Source of the DNA: Impatiens glandulifera
Lineage: Eukaryota > Streptophyta > Magnoliopsida > Ericales > Balsaminaceae
DNA: 64,000 bases
Reading direction: 5' to 3'
Assembly: GCF_907164915.1 (NCBI RefSeq)
Contig: NC_061869.1
Location: 45,691,771 to 45,755,770 of the forward strand
Below, one piece after another: positions 45,827-55,700 of this stretch. A program made the translations under genes and the position numbers. A model generated the notes under the pieces. That model was not told where the DNA came from. It did not search any database and was given only the letters and a program-made list of their open reading frames with translations. The number at the start of each line of letters is the position of its first letter. Positions within the stretch are counted from its first letter, which is position 1.

Positions 45827-46239
45827 AAACTCACTCCTACAGACAACCGGTCATTTTTCTTCAAGCACCGGTTGTATTTTTAACCTACTCAATTATGTCT
45901 CTTTTCGGTTTAATCTATGTTCAATGTAATCCGTCTTCCCTTAATGAAATTTCAGTACTTTTTGAATTCCAACTGCATGGGAAATTACACAAACTTAGTT
46001 ACTTCCCAACTAGATTCTCAGCCTCGGGCTCCGCAACCGGTCAAAAAGTAACTCCCTCCCAAGGCGTTTTGAAAACATAAATATTCCTCAACATTAATGA
46101 GACTAAACGGAATATCAACATTAAATGCTCTAACTTTCCCTCCAATTTCAAATCTATTTAAGAAATATCTCCCCTTCATACCAACACACCTCAAAACAAA
46201 ATATTAAAACTCTCTCTCTCTCTTAGCAACAGTTGAAAA
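45827..46239 (+). other. acc1-acc2 spacer with weak TATA, element C
   Basis: Noncoding. TATTTAAG at 46155-46162, a weak TATA-like box, lies 85 bp before the acc2 ATG. The leader has a ctctctctctct run just before the start. Confidence 0.4.
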
Positions 46240-46929
46240 ATGTCTCACCGCACTCTCAGGAACTATCTATGCGTCGACTTCGATTCTGTCCTAGACAAGG
46301 AAGATGTTGAAGTCAGGGAGATACTCTTTGAATCCCTCGACGAGACCGGACTTCGCGCTTTCCTCGAAGAATCTGGACCTCTATTTTTTCCAGAGGTACT
46401 GGAATTTTTCAACAATGCGTCTATGTTCAATGGTGCAGTTGTATCCATCGTGAAAAACAACTCCATCGTTCTCCCGGAGAGCGGACTCGCCAGAATGTTT
46501 AACCTTCCCACTGAAGGGTTTTCAGATTTTCCATCCCGGGTGGGCAGCGCAGCTGTTGATTACGCTGAAATGTTCTCCGGATCTGAAACACCGGTGGAGA
46601 ATCACGGCCTGAAAACCAACCTCGCTCCCCACATCCAACTCCTACATGAGATCGTCAACCGGTCGATCATCTGCCAATCTCCGAACTAAAACTATTCCAA
46701 ACGGACTTTCGACATGATGACTTACATCGTTAGTAACACCCCCATCAACTAGGCGTCGGTCATCTTCAACAACTTGAAAAACATGGTCGAAACAAAGAGA
46801 GGATTTGGCTATGCTTCTTAGTTGAGCCAGGTCATTCGAGCCTGCATTCCAAATCTTGGACCGGGTACACCGGTGAATCTCTCGAATGTCCTCAACAAGA
46901 GGTGGTAGATGACAAACTCTCTAAAATGA
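46240..46929 (+). pseudogene. acc2 of element C, nonsense codons
   Basis: Starts MSHRTLRNYLCVDFDSV; open to 46689, then a run of in-frame stops (46687-46689, about 46753, 46821, 46906) without a frameshift up to TGA at 46927-46929. Blocks shared with acc2 of A: TGLRAFLEES, VLEFFNNASMF, LPTEGFSDFPS (identical core to A's LPTEGFSDFP), HIQLLHEIVNRSI, FDMMTYIVSNTPIN, FNNLKNMVE and LGPG. The stop after TPIN stands where Trp is found in A. Function unknown. Confidence 0.72.
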
Positions 46930-47189
46930 TCACTACTTAATTTTCTCTTTCTTATGTGTACTCCAAACCGATCTTTGTATCGGTATCTATCATGTCTTTC
47001 TTCTTCAATCGAATGTCTATTTAAATTATGAAGTTCAAAAGTCAGTTTAAAATTACTAAGTTTAAATATCGGTTTAAATTCTCAACCGATTAAAATCGCC
47101 TATCGACTTTCTAAATCACCGGTTAAATAACCGCCTCACTAATAATCGGTTACAAAAATAACCGCCTTAAATAACTTCCCGATCTAAGA
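46930..47189 (+). other. acc2-acc3 spacer, element C
   Basis: Noncoding, with repeated aaccgatt, accggttaaat and ataaccgcct motifs. It grades into the regular CCGC repeat of the acc3 promoter. Confidence 0.45.
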
Positions 47190-47354
47190 ATTCCCGCTTA
47201 AAGAATTCCCGCTCAAAGATTGCCGCCCAAAGATTCCCGCCCAAAGATTGCCGCCCAAAACTTGCCGCCCAAAGATATTTTGGATGGTAAATTGTCGCCC
47301 ATTCTTGATGTGACGGTTTGCGACGGTTCGCATTCCAATCCGCGACTATAAATA
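47190..47354 (+). promoter_or_regulatory. acc3 promoter of element C: E2F-like site array plus TATA
   Basis: Five perfect WTTSSCSS matches at 14-15 bp spacing: ATTCCCGC at 47190, 47205 and 47233, ATTGCCGC at 47219 and 47248, plus a near match CTTGCCGC at 47261. TATAAATA follows at 47347-47354, 116 bp before the ATG. The repeat unit is roughly aaagattgccgccc. Element A shows related CCGCC repeats and two E2F matches at the same relative place. Confidence 0.55.
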
Positions 47355-47462
47355 CCTTCATTCGTCATTTTATTTCCTTCTTCCGCGAATCTGCTTTCTC
47401 TCTCTAGCACTCAACTCTTTCTAAGCTCTCAATCTCTCAATCTTTCGGTCTCTCCAAGTGAA

Positions 47463-50104
47463 ATGGGTCGCGATTCTGTGCTCTTTACTCACATCTTCCA
47501 AGTCGACTTCGAAGAAATTCGAGCAAACGGATCGACAGAAGCTAAACAGGTGTTAAATCTCATCTCTGCATCTGGTCTTGAACACTTTCTGAATGGACCA
47601 TTCGTTCTGTATCAAGACGCGGTCATGGAATTTTTCCAAACCGCCGTACACAGTTAAGGAGTTATATACGCAACGATCAGCGGAAAACCGTTTCAACTCA
47701 CAAAAGAATCGGTTGGTGAAGTTCTCCGCTTACTGACAGAAGACAGCGACTTCTCGGTTGCTGTAATGTATCGAATACTAAAGAACCGATAATAGTGTCC
47801 GACAAGAAAACCGAACTCAAATCAGAATACAGACCACTTTGCGAGATTCTCTGAAAGTCGATTCAAGGAAGAGGAGGCAACTATGATAGCCTCACCCGCT
47901 CGAAAATTGAGATGATAGCCGGCTTGGTCAGAGGCATTAAGATCAACTGGGCCAAGGTCATTTTCTCTAATCTATGTGAGATGGTGGATCCATCTTCAAA
48001 ACGGTCGTGGGGATACGCCGTTCCACTTGGCAAGCTGATGCGCCACTTAAATGCCGAAATCGGCCCGGGTGTTTTTATTCCTCTTAGCAAGATAATAAAA
48101 TCCACCCACTTTCTGAAACTGGAGGATAAACTGGGCAAGACAAAGGTCTCCGCAAGTAAACAATCAAACACTCGTCGAAGAAAATCGCAGCCTAGAAAGA
48201 AAAAGGCTCCGGCGGGTGAACAATCCGGAAGCAAGGCGGTTCCGCATACGTCCGGATCGGCTAATATTCAAGCCGACACTCCTAATCTGGAGAACTCCGC
48301 GTCTAGCTCTAGCCGGACCCACTACAACAACAACGAGGAGAATCGGCTAAACAAAGGGAAAGAGAAGGTGGTCGAAGAACAACCGGCCAGAAATATTAAT
48401 GATGAAACCGGTCCAGCTAGGCAACTGGAGATATTTGAAACCGCGGATGACAACGTTCGTCAGATGGGAGAAGAACTTGTCTACCAAATATTAGAACAAC
48501 TTTACGATCATGCTCATGCTACGAGCGACGTCTACTTTCAATGGGCTCTAGAACGGCAGGAATTCCTTTATGCCGACATGTTACCAGCGCATCCCGCTAA
48601 CCATAGATATGAAAAACTAATTGAGATGGAAAGGTCGGTGCTCAACCTTACAAAGGGTAAGAGCGTGGTCACTACTCTTCGAAGAGGAAAGATGGTTGAA
48701 CCGCACGCCCGGTTGATAGAACTCACTGATCACATCCGTCATCTTCGTGAAAGGGATGTCCCTGAAGAGGAGAAATCCCAGTTCGATGATTTAGTGTTGG
48801 AATTGCTAACGGCCAAAAAACGGGAGCTAATCGATGAAATGACGCGTTTGGAATCGGAACCCGCTCACCAAGAAGCGTCACACTTTTCCAGATCTCATCA
48901 TGAAGGTGATGACGGTAACGAATCCAACGTAGGTCCGAATCCGAATAAGGCCGAGAATGTCCCTCCTCCACCGGAACCTCCGGTCAACACCGTTGAAACC
49001 GAAATAGATACATTACTCACCAATTGGCCTAGATCTCCTCAAACGAACAAAACGTCGGTGCCTGCTATAACTGAGGCCAAGGTCATGGATTTAATCGAAT
49101 TATTTTTTAAAGATGCCATCATGCCTTGGCAGAAGAAAGTGAGGGAAAGAGAAAAGAAATACGTCCGGTTGATTGAGTCTACCGGTGAAAGGCTGAACTC
49201 CGCGGTTCAACGGCTTACGGCCGTTGAAGATAACTACGGCCTGACCGATCAACTGTTCAGCTCCACGATACAAAGAACGACAAATCTGGAGACCGGTCTT
49301 GCTCACACCGACCAACGGGTCGGTTTAATGGATCAAAAGCTAACAACAACAGATCAAAGGCTGGCAACTTTTGAAGAGGGTCTATTTCAATCCGGTATCC
49401 AGGCCGGTTCAATACTTGAAAGAATGGCAACGCTTGAAGAAAAGCATGCCTAGACTGAAGCCGGGCTAAAGGCGGTCTCCGAACAGTTGGCGGAGATGAT
49501 AGCGGCCAAGCTAGCAGCCGACGAAGCGCTTGAAAAAACGAATGAGATCGCGGCTCAGAAGATTCAAGAGGCCGAAGACGAGCGAATACGGCTTCAAAAG
49601 GAAAGGGAACAGGCGGATGCAGACCTGGCCCAAAATGTTCAAACAGTAGAAGATGTTGCACCGGCACAGGCAGTTCAAGCAAATGAGGATGCGGCTCAGT
49701 GAGTCGAACAACATCTGATACTCGAAGATATCGCCGATGCAAATAAGAAATCGAAGGCGGCTGCTCCATCAACCGGACCGGTCACCAGAAAGAGAAAGGC
49801 TTCCTCCAAGTGGGCAACGACTAAAAAGTTATTGGCCGACATTGCTGAACTGGTTGCTGCTTCACCCAACCCAGTTTCCCGAGAGGTTGAAGAAGTCGAG
49901 GAAGAGGATATACCGTTGTACAAAAGAATGCAGGGCATCGAGGCAATTCCACTCAGATCGGTTCCTCCATTGGTCTCACCGTTCACCGGAACCTCGGGCG
50001 GTCAAGGATCCTCCTCCAGAGTTGGTGCCGATCCCTGCAATCCAGGAAAGGGACTGATAGCGGACTACCTACGGGAAAGATTCATGCCTAAGAAGAGGGA
50101 ATAG
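47463..50104 (+). pseudogene. acc3 of element C: long accessory protein with coiled-coil tail, disrupted
   Basis: Starts MGRDSVLFTHIFQVDF; a stop near 47655 and a frame change before 47912 break the N-terminal domain (SGLEHFLNGPFVL, VMEFFQTA, then INWAKVIFSNLCEMV). From 47912 a 513-codon frame runs to TAG at 49451-49453: basic region (NTRRRKSQPRKKK), Ser/Asn-rich part, a helical block (YQILEQLYDHAHATSDVYF) and repeated TDQRVGLMDQKLTTTDQRL heptads. The same frame continues as coiled coil (ERIRLQKEREQAD), a TAG near 49700, basic TRKRKASSKW, acidic VEEVEEED, and ends MPKKRE at 50104. The ancestral length is about 880 residues. The C-terminal tail shares character, but little sequence, with A's. 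Confidence 0.75.
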
Positions 50105-50420
50105 AAGTTTTTAATTATCTACTGCTTTTGTCAATTTTAGTATATTTCCCACTTCTATATATATAAAGTATTTTTGGAAATCGGCCTACAATTTACTTCT
50201 TACATGATTTTGAATATTTTAAATAAAATAATCAAAAAGGGAGAAATTGATAAAATAAAATTTTTCTTCAAAGACAAAATATTTCTCAAATTTTTCAAAA
50301 TTTTTTCTCTAAGTCATTCTCCAAAAATCCGGCCAAATAAAATTTTAAAACAACCGGCCTACAATTTACTTCTTACATGGTTTTCAATATTTTAAATAAA
50401 ATAATGAAAAAGGGAGAAAT
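50105..50420 (+). other. Duplicated polypurine-tract region, element C
   Basis: Two copies of a unit of about 173 bp (cggcctacaatttacttctt to aaagggagaaat) with purine tracts at 50234-50247 and 50407-50420. Only the second is followed by the LTR start TGTTAG; the first is followed by TGATAAAATA, a near LTR-like start. Confidence 0.8.
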
Positions 50421-51674
50421 TGTTAGATAAATTAGACCGGTTAAATAAGAACTTAACAAAACAAACTTCCTGTGCAGGAACGATTAAGAACCAGGATCGG
50501 TCAAAAAATCTGACCGGTCAAGAATCCAACCGATCAAGAAAACAAGACCGGATAGAAGACAAGGCAAAAGAAGTAACCAAAACCGGAAGTCATCCGGTTA
50601 ACCTGAAGCTATGAACAACCGGTAGACATCCTAAACCGAAATACATCCAACCGGAAAACCGATGAAGAAACTACTTAGAGAAAGAATCCAAGAATATTAA
50701 ATTAAGTACAGCCTACAAATCGGTGTAAACAAATACTTTGAGTATCTGCGGAAGATGATACCAAAGGAACAGACTGTAACATTGCCATATTCATACAAGT
50801 TCGGTGATACTCTGCAGGCTGCAGAAGACCGCCTGAAAAGATCTTTCTACTCTGGGATAAATCAGAGGTGCAACCTTCCAGGTGCAGGCAACTGTCCAAC
50901 CGACAATTGCTACATTAAGTAAAAGACAAACCTAGCCGGTTTGACCTACGCATTGGAAGCCTAAACCGCCAGGTCTTAAACACTGAACTTCTGCTCAACC
51001 AATCAGATTGAAGGAGAAGAAATGTGACCCTTGACACATTTCACCTATAAATGAAGGAGCTGAAGAAGAGTAAATGTAGTTACCAGTTTCACTAGCTACA
51101 AGTTCTAAGAGTTATTAATTACAAGTTCATCTCTCTACAAGATTCAAAGATTAAGTGTGCATTTGAAGTGAGATTACAATTCCGGTGAGAATTGTACGAG
51201 TGTTTATCGAGTAGTAAATAAGTCTCGATCGGATATTGTGTTTGTGTATTCCTTAGTGAATATCCTTCTCGCGGTTTCGAGAAGAAGGGGTGACGTAGGA
51301 GTTTTATCTCCGAACATCCATAAAAACCTGTCTTGTTATTTACTTTCTACTAGCTCTACGTTCTAACTGATTTGTACTAATCGACTCATACCGCCCTAAC
51401 TGATTAAACATCACTTTAACCAATTTACTAAACCTTAAACCGACCTTCCAATTTCCAAACCGATATTCTCCAAATTCTATCTTTATTCATCCTATGCGTG
51501 TGTTGCTTCAACCTGAAACAAACCACTTCCGCACTTGAACTCGGTTCAAGGGTTTGTGACAGTTTGTGTAGTATTGAAACCCGGTGTTAATCTCTAACCA
51601 GATTAAACACCAACCGTTGAGTAAAAGCTAATCGGCCAGACCCCGGTTCCCCAGCCCCGACCTAGATCCTAACA
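50421..51674 (+). mobile_element. 3' LTR of element C
   Basis: TGTTAGATAAATTAGACCGG to CCTAACA, the same length as the 5' LTR. The box before the TATA is damaged (gtgacccttgac against gtgaccgttggc in the 5' LTR); TATAAATG is at 51046-51053. Confidence 0.95.
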
Positions 51675-52660
51675 GTAAGGTGGTATATTCATACCCCTTT
51701 GCCTGAGCATATCCAACGGTCAAGACGAGGGTTTCCACTGTTCACCACGTGGATTGGACATGAGCATCCCATGTTTCTTCTTAGATTGGGGAACCCAAGA
51801 ACAAGGTCAAGTCCCATGTTCCACAAGATGTTTCTAACGCTAACCCGAATCGTCCAATTAGGGAAACCAGAGAATCTGGGAATGCCTTTGAGCAGGGAGC
51901 TCAAAGTAGTCATTTCCAAGAAATTATTGACACCTTAGTCTCGGGTCCATGGAATGTTCTTATACGGAATTACCTAAAGGAATTATGCGAGTATCATCAG
52001 GTACACGGTCATGGGAATAATTTTTGCAGGGTCCTTAGGTGGAAGTTATAGGATCTTATTGACTTGGAGGTCATGGCCAAGCCTAATGTTGTCAAAAACA
52101 CACTTCCAAGGCATTAAATCAATATCATTGACTTGGAGCTGGGGGAGCTTATGATCAACACGGTTAGTCTAAAGGTACAAGAATTCTTAAGTAATATTTT
52201 GAGAAAGACTTGTCATTTGAAATGAAACGTTGTCTTGAACATGCAAATTTTACTTTTGATCCCAAGCAAACCATTGAAATCAATTTAAACTCCATCAAGG
52301 AGCCCCAAATTGTTTTAATCGATAAAATTTAAATGATCAAGAGCATAAGCTTTTAGTCATCTACTAGTGTTCAATAAAGATGTTTTTGTGTGGTCATACA
52401 AATATATGTCGGGCGTAGATCAAGACATTATTAGGCATCACATTCCCTTGTATCTAGAAGCTAAGCCGGTCAAATAAAAACTAAGGAGAATGAGACCACA
52501 ACTAGTTAACAAGATTATAGAAGAAGTCCATAACCAATTCGATGTTGGCTTCTTGGAAGTCGTTGAGTATCCCGATTGGGTAGCTAACATGGTGATTCAT
52601 CAAGAGATGGACGTCTACATGGATGATATAAATGTCAAGTCTAAAACTCGTGACGATTAT
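51675..52660 (+). pseudogene. gag part 2 and deleted pol start of gypsy element G2
   Basis: Continues the gag interrupted at 38224. Readable pieces are VSGPWNVLIRNYLKELCEYHQVHGHGNNFC (about 51940-52030), the CX2H-G-H-C knuckle region of Tat gag, and then pol lead-in (KQTIEINLNSIKEPQIVLID near 52265). RT begins at about 52490 (VNKIIEEVHNQFDVGFLEVV, PDWVANMV) and jumps directly to HQEMDVYMDDINVKSKTRDD, so the RT core between them (about 330 bp when compared with G3) is deleted. YMDD is at 52616-52627. The element is cut at about 52660. Confidence 0.75.
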
Positions 52661-52767
52661 GTTGTAAGTAATCCCTCTCCCTTCTACTACCAAATTATCA
52701 AACAATCACAAAGCATAACACATTATCCTGATCAAAATCCAAAGATCAAAGAATTCTGGTTATTTAT

Positions 52768-54231
52768 TGTTAGGTTAAAGTCTTTTATTAATTTTAAGTG
52801 TATCAATAAGACTGAGTTATGTCATTGATTATATGTAGGGTCAAAGTTAAGAAAACTAAAATGGGAATCAGTCCGGTAGTTGATCAAATTTGGTATTTTG
52901 GAGAAGTGCGTTCGGTTTTCTGTTTGGCTTTGGTTTTGGAGAAGCACATTCAGTTTTCTATTCGGTTTTGGTTTTTGTGAAATGTGTACGCTGGTTTGAT
53001 TGGCTCAGTTCTTAGAGAAGTGCTTTCGGTATTCTGATCGACTCGACTTCTTATGAAGAGCTTCTGGTTTTTCCTGAACTTCGGTATTTGATCAAGTTCG
53101 GTTTTATAATGAAACACCTCATTTTTTCCTGAACTTCGGTATTTGATCAAATGTGGTATTTGATCAAGTTCTGTTTTATATGAAGCGCGTCCTATATTTT
53201 AACATGTTAGGTTTTATACAAGGCGCTAGCGATTAATTAGTTCATTTTTATATGAAGCACTTCCGGTATTTTAACTATCTTCGGTATCTGAAAAGCGCTT
53301 CCGGTTTTTTCTCAAGTTTGGTTTTATGAAACGTTTCCGGTATTTGATCAAATTCGGTTTTCTGAAGCGCTTCTGATTCTTGATTAAATTTATTATTTGA
53401 TCAAGCATTCGTTATTTGTAGTTTGCAACAATAGCTGAGCTAAATCTATAGAAGACTTCCACGTGCCAAACTAATTCAAACTTCATGTGATGTACGTTCC
53501 CAGTACACCACGATCTCTTTTAAGAATATTCGACGCACTATCTTCATCTAGTACATCCATGATCAAAAGTATATTCTCGGATGTACTACTCTAGCACACA
53601 TCCAACCGAAATAGGACACGTGTCCACTAAAGCAAATTTGTTCTATGAAGAGCTATCTATTTAAGATGAAGTTGGAGGACAATTTGCAACTTTGATTTTT
53701 ACTACTTTCATGAGTGTTAAGAAATTTTGTGTGAACTTTTAACAAGCGCTCAAGCTCTCAAATTATAAATGTCTATAAGTTTGTGTGAACTTTCTGTGTG
53801 AGATTTCAGTAGTGTAAGTTGACATAATCTGTTTTGTTTAATAGACTGTTATGTGCTAGGAGTTCGGAATCAGGCATTGTTTAAGTCCTGGTTGTCCGAC
53901 TGGGTTTATGTAAGCGTTGTACTCAAACCAAACCTTCTAGTGAATTTTCTTCTCAAGGTTGAGAAGAAGGGGTGATGTATGAGAGTTTGCTCCGAACATC
54001 CATAAACAAACATTGTGTCTTGTGTTCTTTCGTTCCGTATTTTTCAAATCTTTATATGCCGCTTTAAGTCTAAACAAACAATTCCGCACTTCACTCCGTT
54101 CAAGAGTTTGTGAAGACTTGCAAAGAATAGAATCATATATAAACTTCTAACAGAGTTAATATCAAAGTGAAGATTTTTGCGGCTAACAATACTTTCTCAA
54201 CCCCCTTCTATTGTTGACTCATTTCATAACA
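52768..54231 (+). mobile_element. LTR of copia element D
   Basis: TGTTAGGTTAAAG to TTCATAACA, about 1464 bp, followed at once by a primer-site-like sequence and a copia gag. U3 (52880-53400) is filled with an irregular repeat around a gaagcgcttc palindrome and ttcggtatttgatcaag. A TATA-like tatttaag is at 53650-53657. The 107 bp before it (52661-52767) hold nothing I recognise. Confidence 0.78.
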
Positions 54232-54233
54232 AG

Positions 54234-54245
54234 TAGTATTAGAGC
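54234..54245 (+). other. Primer-binding site, element D (mutated)
   Basis: TAGTATTAGAGC, two differences from the iMet site of element A, two bases after the LTR end. Confidence 0.75.
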
Positions 54246-54280
54246 GAGGGTGTCTATTCTCAAGCAATCAGACATCATCA

Positions 54281-54689
54281 TGTATTTCGTTAAGAAGCCT
54301 CCCATTTTCAATAATGAAAAGTATGATGATTGGAAGATTCACATATAGGTACATCTGACCTCCCAAGACGATGACTTGTAGTACGTTATTAAAAATGTTC
54401 TGATAAAGATCTACCAAGCTAACTCATCCACCATTATTGTTGATGGTGTTTCTCACTCCGTTGAGAAGCCCCGATATGAGTGGACAACTAAAGATAAAAG
54501 GAAGGCCAACCTTGATAGCATGGCCAAGAAAACCATATATAAAACTCTTAACAAGAACGTATTCAGCAAAATCAAAGCATGTCCCACTACCAAGGAGATA
54601 TGGGAGAAGATTATCCAACTTTGTAAGGGCAATGAGCAAACAAGAAAGAACAAACTCATGAGAGCAAAACTTGTAATGAGAGGATGAGT
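54281..54689 (+). pseudogene. gag N-terminus of copia element D, truncated
   Basis: Starts MYFVKKPPIFNNEKYDDW and follows the copia gag pattern seen in A and C: WKIHI, KDKRKANLDSMAKKTI, KEIWEKIIQLCKGNEQTRK. Stops occur near 54346 and 54379. It ends at about 54689 (LVMRG-stop), where AT-rich DNA leading into gypsy element G3 begins; the rest of D, including a 3' LTR, is absent from the window. Confidence 0.8.
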
Positions 54690-55700
54690 GGTGCTTGTTT
54701 TCGTTATTATTTTATTTTATCACTTTTGTTTGAGATTTTATCCATAAAACTTAAGATTTTAATAAAATAACTCATTCTATTTTACTCATCCTTTTATACA
54801 TGTTATACATTGTGAATGGGTAAATTGAGCGTCTATTGCGTGTTAGGGATTATGTGCATACGAGCGACGCATTTCTTGTTTTATTTGATAAAGGGGTTAA
54901 AACTGACTTTGTACTCTTGAACACATCATACTCATATTCATCATCATTTACAATGTCTAACCCACCAAGAAGATTCAACGAATCAGTCCGTCTAAAACTA
55001 GACGATCTTCGTGAAACGATAATACAAATGGGGCAACAACTTGAAGACCTCACCGTAGAAATCGAAACTTATGCGACAATCTAACCCCTTAATCCAAAAA
55101 GATTTCGAAAAGAAAGAGAAAGGGTAAGCAGGGAATTAATGGATGGTTAGAAAGATGTAGAAAGGTCTATTCAATCAAGAGCCAGGCAAGCATGTCAAAC
55201 TCAAGGACAAAATGCTCATCAAAAGAACTCATTTTGCCTAAACAAAGTCAACAATAATCACAAGTAAGGAGTGCCACTATTGCTCCACCTTGTAGAAAAT
55301 TTGACGACTCGGGGGTGATCAATGTCCAAGGCCTTAAGGAACTTGTTGCAGAAGAAGTTGATTCAAACGTTAACACCGGAACCCGGGAGAGAAGTAATGG
55401 GAAAGTTCTCAAATGAGTGGTGCGGATATCACCAGACTAGAGGGCATTCCACTAATTGTTGTTTCCCTCTCAAACAGAAGATCTGATCGACGCTAAGATC
55501 ATTCTAGTACCAAAGGTTAAAACCATATGATGACGTCATAGACAACGAGGAGGATGATCCGTACTTGATGAAACATGCATTTTCTAAAAATAATTTGAAC
55601 TTAAAATCTATCATTTCTGAAATTCATTCACATGAAAAACATTATTTTGATAATTCTATGTCTGTGGGAACTTTGAACAATTTTTTTTAGCAATGAAGAA
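54690..55700 (+). pseudogene. Leader and gag remnant of gypsy element G3
   Basis: 54690-54954 is noncoding leader. A gag-like start MSNPPRRFNESVRLKLDDL at 54955 with a helical lead (ETIIQMGQQLEDLTVEIE) meets a stop at 55084. Later pieces include a run of Gln/Ser/Arg and EWCGYHQTRGHSTNCC at about 55407-55455, the CX2H...GH...C knuckle typical of Tat-type gag. The capsid core between them is missing, so gag carries a large internal deletion. Confidence 0.65.

Larger units (their letters stand above)
38225..51674 (+). mobile_element. Element C: full-length Ty1/copia (Sirevirus-like) with accessory genes
   Basis: LTRs at 38225-39478 and 50421-51674 (1254 bp each), TGTTAG...CTAACA ends, iMet-type primer site, gag, pol, three accessory genes and duplicated purine tracts, 13.45 kb. 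It lies inside the gag of gypsy element G2 in the same orientation. Flanks are AAAAG and GTAAG, an imperfect target duplication (3 of 5). In the first 235 bp I count about 11 LTR differences (near 5%). It has the same architecture as element A but is a separate subfamily: the LTRs are clearly diverged and the acc3 tail is largely different. Confidence 0.93.

Noticed and set aside
49257..49772. Minus-strand 171-codon frame opposite acc3 of C
   Set aside because: Shadow of the coding strand; composition mirrors the plus-strand coiled coil and no motif is seen.
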